A DNA stretch of 64,000 nt from an uncultured Lachnospiraceae bacterium (GCA_910577115.1 CAJTMC010000007.1:44329-108328); one strand, 5' to 3'; counted from the first letter of the stretch, positions 25,731 to 34,390 are shown. The notes: a model not told the origin generated them from the letters alone. Program-made: numbers and translations.

Positions 25731-25758
25731 AAAAGAAAAAGCCTAGAAATTCTAGGCT
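25731..25758 (-). terminator. Terminator of the tRNA operon
   Basis: A 9-bp perfect stem (AGCCTAGAA / TTCTAGGCT, 25740-25758) is followed on the minus strand by a T-rich run. It is immediately after tRNA-Gly(GCC). Confidence 0.88.
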
Positions 25759-25765
25759 TACCAAG

Positions 25766-25838
25766 AGCGATAGACGGGGCTCGAACCCGCGGTCTCGACC
25801 TTGGCAAGGTCGCGCGTTACCAACTACGCCACTATCGC
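25766..25838 (-). tRNA. tRNA-Gly (anticodon GCC)
   Basis: A 73-base cloverleaf. The acceptor stem GCGATAG pairs with CTATCGC, the anticodon loop is TTGCCAA, and the T-loop is GGTTCGAGCC. CCA is not encoded. It is the last of four tRNAs. Confidence 0.95.
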
Positions 25839-25919
25839 ATTTGCTGTCTGTATCAGACCTCTATTATATTACATGACTTTTTTGTCTTTGTCAACTGTTT
25901 TTGGAAAAATTTATTAAAA

Positions 25920-25990
25920 AGCAGGATACGGGAGTCGAACCCGCCTCTTCAGCTTGGGAAGCTAACATACTACCGATGTACTAATCCTGC
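25920..25990 (-). tRNA. tRNA-Gly (anticodon CCC)
   Basis: A 71-base cloverleaf. The acceptor stem GCAGGAT pairs with ATCCTGC, the anticodon loop is TTCCCAA, and the T-arm is GGGTTCGACTCCC. It reads GGG. Confidence 0.94.
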
Positions 25991-26013
25991 ATCACTTTTT
26001 CGGTAAAGCGAAA

Positions 26014-26084
26014 AGCAGGTGATGGGAATCGAACCCACGTATCTAGCTTGGAAGGCTAGTGTTCTACCATTGAACTACACCTGC
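26014..26084 (-). tRNA. tRNA-Gly (anticodon TCC)
   Basis: A 71-base cloverleaf. The acceptor stem GCAGGTG pairs with CACCTGC, the anticodon loop is CTTCCAA, and the T-arm is GGGTTCGATTCCC. It reads GGA and GGG. Confidence 0.95.
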
Positions 26085-26139
26085 ATGAACTTACGGACAA
26101 AATTAATATTACCACAAATATTTTAAAAAGTCAATACAC

Positions 26140-26212
<73 letters not shown>

Positions 26213-26263
26213 AAACGCGCATGACACTGATATCATAGAATGCCATGCGCATCAACATAACAA

Positions 26264-26292
26264 ATTTTACTAAAAGAACCTATTTTTGTCAA
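26264..26292 (-). promoter_or_regulatory. Strong promoter of the Phe-Gly-Gly-Gly tRNA operon
   Basis: Minus strand consensus TTGACA, 17 bases, TAAAAT, about 50 bases upstream of tRNA-Phe. Confidence 0.85.
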
Positions 26293-26319
26293 GTATTTTT
26301 GTCCACTGCTGCGCTGATT

Positions 26320-27159
26320 TTACCATGTCTTTTCCAATGTAGTATTGTAATCCACGCGGAACGGGTTATCATCAGCTGCCAAAAGCTCTTCATAAATTTC
26401 GCGGCGCTCAGAGCTGTCTGCTTCTGCCCAGTACTCATATCCTCTCAGATAGCTGTCGATAAGCTCGTCCCATGAACCAAATAACGGCTGAACCGTCTGG
26501 GCAATTTCAAGAGACTTGTCCAAAGCCTCCTCCTTTGTATAATATCCTGCCATATAATAAAAGCTCAGCAAACTTAATGCACGACAGTAATCCCAGCCAT
26601 CAATAGCGGTTTCGCCGTATTCTTTGTACATTTGATAGGTTGCAGCATCAAAATCCGCCTCCTCCTGAGATTCATCATATTCCTGCATCAAGAAGTCTAC
26701 AAGCCCTTCTTCTCCGCATTCCTCAACCATCATCGAAAGCAATTCGCCGGTTATCATAAAATCGTCACGATGTCCCTCTGTCAAAATCCAGTCAAGCGTT
26801 TCGTCAGCGCTTGCACGATCCGTTACACCCCATGAGCTGTCCAGCATCGCCTGATACTGCATCTCCATGACCGTACCCGGCTCTGCACCGCCAAACAGGT
26901 TGTAATCCTGACCGTTTGCATCGGTAAGAATTGCATAAGACGCATTAAACCACTGCACTGTATCTGTTTCCGGACCTACATAAGCACTATCCCCGGAATC
27001 CTCCGTTGACTCCTGCGTCGAAGTCTCGTTATTCGAAACCGTATCAGAAACGTCCTCTGAAGAATTCGATGCCGGTGACGCGCCGCAGCCTGCCAGACTT
27101 GATGCTGCCAACGCAATTGACAATGTTACAACAGCTAAATTTTTGCTTATTTTTTTCAT
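26320..27159 (-). CDS. DUF1266-family lipoprotein
   Basis: A 279-residue exported protein with lipobox SLAGC (Cys25), a ~40-residue Ser/Glu/Asp linker, and a C-terminal helical domain matching DUF1266: SWGVTDRASADETLDWILTEGHR, then GWDYCRALSLLSFYYMAGYYT and SWDELIDSYLRGYEYW. The family has no assigned function. It has its own consensus promoter located across the end of cwlD. AAAGGAG lies 12 bases before the ATG. Confidence 0.82.
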   Translation of the reverse strand: MKKISKNLAVVTLSIALAASSLAGCGASPASNSSEDVSDTVSNNETSTQESTEDSGDSAYVGPETDTVQWFNASYAILTDANGQDYNLFGGAEPGTVMEMQYQAMLDSSWGVTDRASADETLDWILTEGHRDDFMITGELLSMMVEECGEEGLVDFLMQEYDESQEEADFDAATYQMYKEYGETAIDGWDYCRALSLLSFYYMAGYYTKEEALDKSLEIAQTVQPLFGSWDELIDSYLRGYEYWAEADSSERREIYEELLAADDNPFRVDYNTTLEKTW

Positions 27160-27225
27160 TTTCTACTTTTGCTCCTTTCATTACCTCCCTCGGTATCCAT
27201 ACGCAAACTCTGTCACTGATAACTG

Positions 27226-27254
27226 ATTTTATACTAATATTTTGTTTATGTCAA
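27226..27254 (-). promoter_or_regulatory. Promoter of the DUF1266 lipoprotein gene
   Basis: Minus strand TTGACA, 17 bases, TAAAAT. The -35 overlaps the cwlD stop codon. Confidence 0.8.
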
Positions 27255-27970
27255 GATTTCTCACTATTTATCACCTGCATAATTCCCATATAAATCGCCC
27301 ATGCCACCTTCTCCTGATAGTCATCCTGAATCAGAAGGTCAGCCTCCGTAGGATTGCTCATAAAAGCGCATTCCACAATCATAATCGGCACCGAGGTCTT
27401 TTTCAGCAAATAATAACTACCGTTATCTTTTGCGGCTCTCTCCTTTGACGGCTTTAAGCTTTTTATCAATTGCGCCTGCATAATTTCTGCTGCCGCCTTG
27501 CTTTTCACAGAATCCTTATAATAAAAAACCTGTACTCCGCTCACCGACGGATCGGGATAACTATTCTGATGAATGCTCACTGCAAGCTTTGGATTCGCTT
27601 CTTCTATAATAGAAAGGCGCTTTTTCATGTCACGTACCTTTTTGTTAGAATCGCTCTCACTATAAAGCCCGTTATCGTCTGTTCTTGTCATAACCACGTT
27701 AATTCCGTTTTCTTTCAAATTGCGCTCCAATTTCAAGGCAATTGCAAGATTAATATCTTTTTCCAATGCATTATTGATTCCGACCTTTCCCGGATCAAGT
27801 CCTCCATGCCCCGCATCAATTGCAATCGTCACTGATTTATTTTTTGCCGCGCGTATGTGTTCTTCCAGCGTGCTTACAAACTGTGCCGACTCGTGCGCTA
27901 CCACAAGCATCGCAACTACCAACAGCACTGTCAATATTTTTGCAGTATTCTTTCCCTGCTTCACACTCAT
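27251..27970 (-). CDS. cwlD: N-acetylmuramoyl-L-alanine amidase (CwlD-like, Amidase_3)
   Basis: Zinc amidase cleaving the bond between MurNAc and the stem peptide; CwlD makes muramic-lactam for the spore cortex. The 239-residue protein has an N-terminal signal anchor (ILTVLLVVAMLVVAHESA), the first zinc motif AIDAGHGGLDPGK, NLAIALKLERNLKENG, VSIHQNSYPD (zinc His), and the catalytic Glu in MIVECAFMSNPTEADLL. The ATG at 27970 after GGTAGGATA is preferred to the frame start at 28048. If it is CwlD the organism probably sporulates or has sporulating ancestry; other amidase_3 roles cannot be excluded. Confidence 0.85.
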   Translation of the reverse strand: MSVKQGKNTAKILTVLLVVAMLVVAHESAQFVSTLEEHIRAAKNKSVTIAIDAGHGGLDPGKVGINNALEKDINLAIALKLERNLKENGINVVMTRTDDNGLYSESDSNKKVRDMKKRLSIIEEANPKLAVSIHQNSYPDPSVSGVQVFYYKDSVKSKAAAEIMQAQLIKSLKPSKERAAKDNGSYYLLKKTSVPIMIVECAFMSNPTEADLLIQDDYQEKVAWAIYMGIMQVINSEKS

Positions 27971-28091
27971 ATATATCCTACCCACACATATGTAACTCTG
28001 TAAATAATATGCCAAAAAAGCGGTTTCCATGACTTCAATATTTGGCATCTGCTTTTCCAGCCCATTAAGATACGCTAAAAAAATACAATAA

Positions 28092-28120
28092 TTGCACTGT
28101 CAACACAAATATGGTAAAAT
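28092..28120 (+). promoter_or_regulatory. Promoter of the 31-residue microprotein gene
   Basis: TTGCAC, 17 bases, TAAAAT on the plus strand, 31 bases before the ATG at 28152. Confidence 0.75.
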
Positions 28121-28151
28121 AATATCAAAAATGAAAAGGAGGCGTAGCAGG

Positions 28152-28247
28152 ATGGGGTATGAAACGTTTAAGATGGTGATTGAAATTGCCTTTGTTGTAG
28201 TAGTTGCCATTACTATTATTCAAGCGATGCGAAGAAAAAAGAAATAA
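28152..28247 (+). CDS. 31-residue membrane microprotein
   Basis: ATG at 28152 with AAAAGGAGG upstream, TAA at 28247. One membrane helix (IEIAFVVVVAITIIQAM) is followed by the positive tail RRKKK, predicting N-out/C-in. It has its own promoter and terminator, so it is a complete monocistronic unit despite its size. No homology is recognised from memory. It is flanked by the divergent cwlD gene and convergent znuB-like gene. Confidence 0.75.
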   Translation: MGYETFKMVIEIAFVVVVAITIIQAMRRKKK

Positions 28248-28251
28248 TTAT

Positions 28252-28283
28252 ATCAGCGGCAATCCCCGCCGCTGATTTTTATT
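28252..28283 (+). terminator. Terminator of the microprotein gene
   Basis: The arms ATCAGCGGC and GCCGCTGAT, 9 bp perfect, are followed by TTTTTATTT. It overlaps the end of the convergent permease gene. Confidence 0.88.
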
Positions 28284-29115
28284 TCCTTAATATCCTCCCG
28301 ACAAAACAATTTAAAACAAACATTACGATATTCGCCGCCACAATTGTAGAACCGACAGGCGTTGAAAACAGAATTGAAAGCACAATTCCAAGAAGCGCGC
28401 AGACTACGGAAATCACTGCGGAATAGATAATCACACCTTTGAAGTTTTGGATTACGCGCATGGCAGAAAGTGCTGGAAAAATCACAAGCGCCGATATCAG
28501 AAGCGATCCCACAAGATTCATTGCAAGCACAATAATGACCGCTGTAATTACGGCAATCAGCGTATTATAAACATTTGTTTTTATTCCGGTCGCTTTCGCA
28601 AAATTCTCGTCAAACGTCACCGCAAAAATCCGATTGTACAAAAACACAAAAAGCGCCACCACAATCACAGACATCACTACGCAAAGCCACACCTCCGCCT
28701 TCGTGAGCGTCAGTATTGACGTTGAGCCAAAGAGCGTACTGCAAACGTCGCCCGAAATATTTGCCGAAGTCGAAAACAGGTGCATTACCAAATATCCGAT
28801 TGCAAGAGCCCCCACTGAGAGCATTGCAATCGCCGCATCTCCATGTATTTTCGGATTTTGACCTGTCCGAAGGATTAAAACCGCCGCCGCGACTGTCACC
28901 GGCATCACGACAACGGAAGTACTCGTAAGGTCAAATATCGTACCGATTGCAAGCGCTCCAAACGCCACATGCGAAAGCCCGTCGCCGATATAGGAAAACC
29001 GTTTCAGCACAAGCGTCACGCCAAGCAGCGAAGAACAGAGCGCAATTAAGGTGCCCACAATCAACGCATACCGCACAAACGGATAGGATAAATAAAACTG
29101 TAATGTCTCTATCAC
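28279..29115 (-). CDS. Metal-type ABC transporter permease (ZnuB/MntB family)
   Basis: A 278-residue integral membrane protein with about 8-9 helices. Family motifs are VLKRFSYIGDGLSHVAFGALA near the N-terminus and NLVGSLLISALVIFPALSA in the C-terminal half. The start is taken as GTG at 29115 because AGGGGG lies upstream and GTGA overlaps the ATPase stop. Zinc or manganese uptake is the family role; the metal cannot be told here. No metal-binding ZnuA-type lipoprotein is encoded nearby, only an unrelated lipoprotein upstream. Confidence 0.9.
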   Translation of the reverse strand: MIETLQFYLSYPFVRYALIVGTLIALCSSLLGVTLVLKRFSYIGDGLSHVAFGALAIGTIFDLTSTSVVVMPVTVAAAVLILRTGQNPKIHGDAAIAMLSVGALAIGYLVMHLFSTSANISGDVCSTLFGSTSILTLTKAEVWLCVVMSVIVVALFVFLYNRIFAVTFDENFAKATGIKTNVYNTLIAVITAVIIVLAMNLVGSLLISALVIFPALSAMRVIQNFKGVIIYSAVISVVCALLGIVLSILFSTPVGSTIVAANIVMFVLNCFVGRILRK

Positions 29116-29813
29116 TGTATGCCACCCCCTATATCCTTCCAAAAATCGCTTTTCACATACTCCTTTGCAGTACCGATAAATGACCGTTCTTTTTCTACAT
29201 GCAGCACATGACTCGCATATCTGACTGCCGCATCAATATCATGGCTAACCATGATAACCGTAAGCCCTTCATTGTTTAAGTCCTTAATCAGCTGGTAAAA
29301 TTCCGCCGTCACCTTCGGGTCCAACCCCGTCACAGGCTCATCAAGCACCAAAAGCTTTGAGGAAGCGCAAAGCGCCCTTGCAAGCAGGACCCGCTGCTGC
29401 TGACCTCCGGAAAGATTACGGTAGCACTCCTTTTTCAGCTCCCAGATATCCATGCGCTTCATATTTTTCTCTGCAAGCATCTTTTCTTCTTTCCCGAAAA
29501 AAGCACGCCTGCCGCATTTCGACAACGCGCCGGAAAGCACAATCTCCCACACCGACGCCGGAAAATCTTTTTGAACAAAGGTTTGCTGCGGAAGGTAACC
29601 GATTTCATACCGCTCCAATCCGTCGCCATATGCAATACTGCCGCCCATAAGCGGCATAAGCCCCAGCAGCGTTTTCATAAGCGTACTCTTTCCCGCACCG
29701 TTCTCACCGAGTATACAGAGATAATCACCCTTCCCGACCTCAAAACTGATGTTCTCAGCCACAGGAATTCCCTCATACCCGAGTACCAAATCTTCACATT
29801 TTATATAAGACAT
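29112..29813 (-). CDS. ABC transporter ATPase (ZnuC-like)
   Basis: Partner of the metal-type permease, 233 residues. It has Walker A GENGAGKST, Q-loop QTFVQKDFPAS, signature LSGGQQQR, Walker B LLVLDEP and the H-loop MVSHD. The ATG at 29813 follows GGAGGGA. Its end overlaps the permease start by four bases. The upstream lipoprotein gene ends 25 bases before it, so all three may be cotranscribed. Confidence 0.93.
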   Translation of the reverse strand: MSYIKCEDLVLGYEGIPVAENISFEVGKGDYLCILGENGAGKSTLMKTLLGLMPLMGGSIAYGDGLERYEIGYLPQQTFVQKDFPASVWEIVLSGALSKCGRRAFFGKEEKMLAEKNMKRMDIWELKKECYRNLSGGQQQRVLLARALCASSKLLVLDEPVTGLDPKVTAEFYQLIKDLNNEGLTVIMVSHDIDAAVRYASHVLHVEKERSFIGTAKEYVKSDFWKDIGGGIQ

Positions 29814-29838
29814 TGAAATCCCTCCGACGGTTCTATAC

Positions 29839-30519
29839 TCACGAGCGATTCGTCCCGTCAGCACTCCCCTCTGCATTCTCTAAGCTATAATCCGAATCAA
29901 ACAGCGCTTTCTCAAGCGAAATTACATCTTGCGTGTTCGGCGTATAGACATTATCAATCAGCTCAATTCGAATCGTAAGCGTTTCCTGTGCTTCATACGC
30001 AGCGCTGTCAATGCTCTCTCGCAGCGCATCACGCAAAATTTCTGTCATATCCTCAAGCATCTCTTCCTGCGTGGGCGAAGTCTCCATCGCTGCCCAAGCT
30101 TCCGGAAGGCCTGCAATTCTCTCATTGTAGACAGTCAATGCCGGCTCAAAGACCTTCAGTCGTTCATATGTAATCTCCACCACAAAAGAACCGTCCTTCT
30201 GCTTCTTTGCCGCTCCAACCGTATATTTTGCCTTTGCATATATGTCCTTAAAAAGACTGCGAAAATCCGCCTCCAGTTCCTCCGACATATTCAGCTTTTC
30301 CTTAAAAAAAGACATTTCCGAATTGATGCCACGCTCATACAATGCAGCGGCATCCTCCGCTGTTCCAAGCTCCATTTCCACATAAGCAGCGGAATCTCCT
30401 TTGTATGACAAATCAAGCATCGCCTGTAAATATCCCCGTGCGTCAAGCTCTTTGCCACACGCAGCAAGCATTCCGCATAGAATCACGCAGATTGCAATTA
30501 CACTTATTTTTCTTTTCAT
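29839..30519 (-). CDS. DUF5105-like lipoprotein
   Basis: A 226-residue lipoprotein (lipobox MLAAC) with a mostly helical body: ARGYLQAMLDLSYKGDSAAYVEM, then long helices EADFRSLFKDIYAKAKYTV and EEMLEDMTEILRDALRESID. It resembles DUF5105 by pattern. It lacks the His-rich loop and shape of ZnuA, so it is not an evident metal-binding protein, yet it precedes the znuC-znuB genes by 25 bases. The start is ATG 30519; an ATG four codons upstream sits only one base from AAAGGAG. Confidence 0.65.
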   Translation of the reverse strand: MKRKISVIAICVILCGMLAACGKELDARGYLQAMLDLSYKGDSAAYVEMELGTAEDAAALYERGINSEMSFFKEKLNMSEELEADFRSLFKDIYAKAKYTVGAAKKQKDGSFVVEITYERLKVFEPALTVYNERIAGLPEAWAAMETSPTQEEMLEDMTEILRDALRESIDSAAYEAQETLTIRIELIDNVYTPNTQDVISLEKALFDSDYSLENAEGSADGTNRS

Positions 30520-30664
30520 TTTTATAGCCATGCTCCTTTCACAGTCTCCATGCTTGTGCTTTATAAAGACCTTATTCCAGTATATAAAAGACTTTCCGGC
30601 ACGTCAAGGATTTACGTGCGCAGCCGAAATACTTTTCCTTTATCCCGAACAGGTCATTCAACAT

Positions 30665-31642
30665 TTAAATCATTGTATTACGCGCAGCCGCATGGTCTGG
30701 TGTTACCAGCATTTCCGTCTCCTTATATACAAGCTTTTCTGTCTTATTACCGCGCACACTCCGTTCCATACCGGAAAACACGCAAGACGGCGCCGCCGTA
30801 AATTTCGCAATTCTTTTTCTGCATTTGGTTTGTGTTTCTGTTTCAAAATCTTTATAATGCAAAAGTGCGTACATCAGTTCTTCTACCGACTGATACCTGT
30901 CATCCGGATTTTTCCGCGTACATTTTAAAATCACCTTCTCCAGCCCGCTCGAAAGCGAATCATTCCATCTTCGAATCGGATACATCTCATAAGGCGGTTC
31001 CGAAGGCTTGTGTCCTGTCAACAGATGATACATCGTTGCGCCAAGACAGTAAATATCCGTCCTTGCATCTGTCTGTCCCATACCGCCGTACTGCTCAGGG
31101 GAAGCATATCCATACGTTCCCAGACAATTCGTGTCACCTGCATTCTGTTTCTTAAATTCCCGCGCCGTCCCAAAATCAATCAAAACAACACTCCCGTCCG
31201 ATTTCAGTATCACATTGGACGGCTTCATGTCGCGATATATAATCGGCTTTTCCCGCGTGTGAAGATACTGCAGCACATCACAAAGCTGCACCGCCCAATT
31301 TACCACATCTTCCTGCGGATTTGCGCCGTTTTCATTGATCAGTTTTTCAAGGGTTTTCCCTTCAATATAGTCCATAACAATCAGGAAATTTTCATCGGAA
31401 TCGATGACATCGACAATACTAGGAAGATTTTTATGACTTAATTTTTTAAGCATGTCTGTTTCAAGTATCAGACTTTGCTTCAGTATATCGAAGCTTTGGC
31501 GGAAGGACTTGCGCACCTCCTTTATCGCCCAAGGCTTGTTCGCCTTTTCATTGATGGCAAGATAGACGGTGCTCATTCCTCCATGCCCGATTTCATTCAA
31601 AATCTTATATTTTCCGTCAATGACGGATCCAATTTTTAACAC
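30665..31642 (-). CDS. Soluble Hanks-type serine/threonine protein kinase
   Basis: A 325-residue kinase. It has the glycine loop IGHGGMSTVYLA, the catalytic lysine in WAIKEV, catalytic loop IIYRDMKPSNVIL, DFGTARE (metal), the activation segment and APE-like YASPEQYG, and DIYCLGATMYHLLTG. The catalytic domain covers 1-270; the rest is a basic tail. No transmembrane helix or PASTA repeats are present, unlike PrkC. GTG is the likely start, preceded by AAGGAG. It is the last gene of an FHA-PP2C-kinase operon, giving a complete phospho-signalling set. Confidence 0.92.
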   Translation of the reverse strand: MLKIGSVIDGKYKILNEIGHGGMSTVYLAINEKANKPWAIKEVRKSFRQSFDILKQSLILETDMLKKLSHKNLPSIVDVIDSDENFLIVMDYIEGKTLEKLINENGANPQEDVVNWAVQLCDVLQYLHTREKPIIYRDMKPSNVILKSDGSVVLIDFGTAREFKKQNAGDTNCLGTYGYASPEQYGGMGQTDARTDIYCLGATMYHLLTGHKPSEPPYEMYPIRRWNDSLSSGLEKVILKCTRKNPDDRYQSVEELMYALLHYKDFETETQTKCRKRIAKFTAAPSCVFSGMERSVRGNKTEKLVYKETEMLVTPDHAAARNTMI

Positions 31643-31664
31643 GAAACTATCAAAACTCCTTCTT

Positions 31665-32492
31665 TTACCGATCCATTGCTTTTACAAGAATGGCAGAAAT
31701 ATTATCCTTTTCCATACGGCTTTTGTTCTGCTCTATCAAATACTTGAGCTGCCCGCTCATCATGCGTGAATTTTCCTGCCTGTAATTCACATGCCATTCG
31801 ATCGATTCCAACGCCAAATGACAATAGTCATATATCTCACGCTCTGACAGCTCATGCCGAAATCCATCGGAGCAAATCAAAAAACTATTTCCTGCCTGAT
31901 ACTCTCCACTGATAAAATCAGGCGCTACACGATTTACGGTGCCGATACACTGTAATAGCACATTTTTGCGGGCGTCATTTTTTGCCTGCTCCGGTGTCAT
32001 ATGCCCCAAAGCTACCTCGCGCGCCACATAAGTCTGGTCGGTTGTCAGCAAATGAAATCGGTTGTCAAAATCCGTCATTTGGTAAACCCTGCAATCCCCG
32101 ACGTGTGATATATAAAAACAGCCCTCAAATAAAAGCAGTACGGTAAGTGTTGTTCCCATCGCAGTCTTGCGTTCCCTGCTGTAATCCAGAATGCGCGCAT
32201 TGCAGTCATTGGCAAGTCTGTCCCAGCTTTCCCGAAGCCATGACGCGTCCAGTCTGCCGCCGCTCTCATGCAATGCCGACGGCAATTCCTTTAAAAACCA
32301 TTGTTCATATGTGCGCACCACAACGGCGCTTGCAATCTCTCCCTGCTCCAAGCCTCCCATGCCGTCACAAATCACCGCTATGGCAGTCTCCCCATAGGGC
32401 GTATTTGCGACCTTAACTGTCAGACTGTCCTGATTTACCTTTTTTGCAATTCCTACATCTGTCTGTGCCGCCACTGTATAATGCAGTTCCAT
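31665..32492 (-). CDS. PP2C-type serine/threonine phosphatase
   Basis: A 275-residue Mn/Mg-dependent phosphatase, partner of the kinase. Metal-binding motifs are KKVNQDS, VICDGMGGLEQGE, TTLTVLLL, HVGDCRVYQM, SFLICSDGF and KDNISAIL. It is cytoplasmic with no membrane segment. It lies 6 bases after the FHA gene and 22 bases before the kinase gene. Confidence 0.93.
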   Translation of the reverse strand: MELHYTVAAQTDVGIAKKVNQDSLTVKVANTPYGETAIAVICDGMGGLEQGEIASAVVVRTYEQWFLKELPSALHESGGRLDASWLRESWDRLANDCNARILDYSRERKTAMGTTLTVLLLFEGCFYISHVGDCRVYQMTDFDNRFHLLTTDQTYVAREVALGHMTPEQAKNDARKNVLLQCIGTVNRVAPDFISGEYQAGNSFLICSDGFRHELSEREIYDYCHLALESIEWHVNYRQENSRMMSGQLKYLIEQNKSRMEKDNISAILVKAMDR

Positions 32493-32498
32493 TGTGTT

Positions 32499-33050
32499 TT
32501 ACTCCCGTTTAAATTCAAACACTTCATCGGCAAGCTGCAGCAAGCTTCCCGATTCCAGCTTTACCGGCTTATCAGCCTCAAGCTTTTTTCCGTCAACAAA
32601 GGTATGGTTTAAAGAGCCTTTATCCTTTACATAATAGCTATTCTTTTTGCGTATAATGTCCGCATGATTTCTGCTAATTGTAGGATTATCATCTACCACA
32701 TAATCAACACATGTGGCATCTTTTCCAAGCTTAAAAATATCTTTATGAATTGTAATCTTCTCACCTGTGCGCTTGCGCAGTAAATAGACAGGCTTCTCTT
32801 GATGCTCACCTGCTCCGGTCTCAGACGCGGCACGCACCTTCGCCTGCTTTTGAGTTTTTTGGTGAGTGTCCGCTTCCATTTTAACCGCAAGCGCGCTGCT
32901 CGAAGCAATGATTCTGTCAATCTCCGCTTCCGCATCTTCTCCTGTAAGACCATCGGCAAGATAAAATCCTGCCTTGTCCGATACCTTCCATACACGATAG
33001 TCCCTGCCGTCTTTTGTAACCTTCTCCGATTCGCCTACTCTGTATTTCAT
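32499..33050 (-). CDS. FHA-domain protein
   Basis: A 183-residue protein. The N-terminus (KYRVGESEKVTKDGRDYRVWKVSDKAGFYLADGL) is a small folded domain of unknown type; a charged linker follows, and the FHA domain is at about 95-183 (FKLGKDATCVDYVVDDNPTISRNHADI, then YVKDKGSLNHTFVDGKKL). FHA domains bind phosphothreonine, so this is a probable substrate or adaptor of the kinase two genes on. The ATG at 33050 was chosen; a longer frame to 33119 crosses repeat operator-like sequences. Confidence 0.88.
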   Translation of the reverse strand: MKYRVGESEKVTKDGRDYRVWKVSDKAGFYLADGLTGEDAEAEIDRIIASSSALAVKMEADTHQKTQKQAKVRAASETGAGEHQEKPVYLLRKRTGEKITIHKDIFKLGKDATCVDYVVDDNPTISRNHADIIRKKNSYYVKDKGSLNHTFVDGKKLEADKPVKLESGSLLQLADEVFEFKRE

Positions 33051-33116
33051 GCTGCTATCACGCCTTCCTGTTGTACTGTTCCCTCCGCTCCGGTAATTCC
33101 TGTTTTGCAGCGTTTT

Positions 33117-33163
33117 CAATGGTACTATACGCTTTATCCCTTTGTCAATGGTACTTTCGTACC
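33117..33163. promoter_or_regulatory. Direct and inverted GGTAC repeats before the FHA-PP2C-kinase operon
   Basis: CAATGGTACT occurs at 33117-33126 and 33146-33155. GGTACTTTCGTACC at 33150-33163 is an inverted repeat. TTGACA-like bases (minus, about 33142-33147) lie within. It is probably the control region of the operon; the -10 placement is unclear. Confidence 0.5.
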
Positions 33164-33169
33164 AAATTT

Positions 33170-34354
33170 TTAATAAAAAACATGACCGCCAATCCTGATT
33201 CCGTTAATTCCGGGTATCGGCGTTCGGAAATAAACGCACTGCCCGACATTTGTCACGCCGCGCATCGCCTCATCCGCCGCCTGATAGCAGCTTGCCGTCG
33301 CCCTGTCATTGGCAAGCGCCAGTGCGAGGTGCCCGTCATTTACGGGAGAAAACTGCTTGTTTTGATAAATTACACCGACAATCGTATTGGGATAACGCGA
33401 GCTAAGCACGCGGTTGATTACCACTGCACCGACTGCGACTTGTCCACTGTACGGCTCTCCTCCTGCCTCGCAGTAAATCAGGTTCGCCAGCAGCATACGG
33501 TCGCCTTCCTCAAAGGTTACCTCCGATATGTCACGCCAGCTTGACTGCGCCGCAAGCCTTGACTTTGCAAGCTCCTCCTCATACTGCTTTTGCAGTGCCG
33601 CAATGTCCTGCTCCTGCTCATTAATCATGGATTCGAGCGCATCAATCGTCTCTTCCGCATCTGCAATCTGATCGGTATAGCTTGCCACGTTCTGCGAGGT
33701 CTTACGCACAAGCTCCGCTACCCTGTTTTTTTCGTTGTTGGCTTCTTCCTGCAAAACATGGAGAGCCTCTAATTCCTCCTCAAGCTGTGCCTGTTTCAGT
33801 TCCACGTCTTTTCGGCTCTCCTCATATTTGCGAAGCATCTTTTGGTCGTACAGATTAATCTGTTCAATATAATCGCTCTTGTTTAAAAAGTCCGCAAAAC
33901 TTTCGGAATTAAAAAGGAAATTCAGATAACCGTAGCTTGCTCCACTCTCATACATTGTCTTGATGCGCAGCTTCATATTCGCATACTGCTCCTGCTCAAC
34001 AATTTTCGCCTGCTCAAGATCTGCCTGTGCCTGCGTAATTTCCGCTTCCTTTGTGACGATATCCGCCTCTATCTTTTCAAGATTTGCAGACACCTCAGCT
34101 AAATTGTCATTCAGTGTGCCCAGCTCACCCAAAAGGGAATTTTTGGTTATCTGAAGTGAATCCTTTCTCTCCTGTGTATCGTCTTTTGCTTCCTCGGTTT
34201 TTTCCTTTTCCTCTTTTGCGCGCTGTAAGCGTTCCAGTGTCGTCTCAGCATGTACGGGCAAAGACGAAGAACCTGCAAGCGATGCTGACAAAACAACTGC
34301 AAGCACTGCCGACATTGCCCTCGCTACAGACTTTTTAAAAGCCGATTTCGTCAT
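33170..34354 (-). CDS. Secreted coiled-coil cell-wall hydrolase (SleB/CwlJ type)
   Basis: A 394-residue exported protein. A signal peptide ends near LPVHAE. A long coiled coil follows (about 36-265), with PcsB-like MYESGASYGYLNFLFNSESFADFLNKSDYI in its middle. The C-terminal Hydrolase_2 domain reads LANLIYCEAGGEPYSGQVAVGAVVINRVLSSRYPNTIVGVIYQNKQFSPV with the catalytic Glu in YCEAGGEP. Such domains cut peptidoglycan glycan strands during division or germination. No export partners are nearby. Confidence 0.9.
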   Translation of the reverse strand: MTKSAFKKSVARAMSAVLAVVLSASLAGSSSLPVHAETTLERLQRAKEEKEKTEEAKDDTQERKDSLQITKNSLLGELGTLNDNLAEVSANLEKIEADIVTKEAEITQAQADLEQAKIVEQEQYANMKLRIKTMYESGASYGYLNFLFNSESFADFLNKSDYIEQINLYDQKMLRKYEESRKDVELKQAQLEEELEALHVLQEEANNEKNRVAELVRKTSQNVASYTDQIADAEETIDALESMINEQEQDIAALQKQYEEELAKSRLAAQSSWRDISEVTFEEGDRMLLANLIYCEAGGEPYSGQVAVGAVVINRVLSSRYPNTIVGVIYQNKQFSPVNDGHLALALANDRATASCYQAADEAMRGVTNVGQCVYFRTPIPGINGIRIGGHVFY

Positions 34355-34390
34355 GTTTTAATCCATTCCCCAAACTCATAATTTTTATTA

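Noticed and set aside
28447..28719. Plus-strand His/Lys-rich frame opposite the permease
   Set aside because: Antisense shadow of transmembrane codons.
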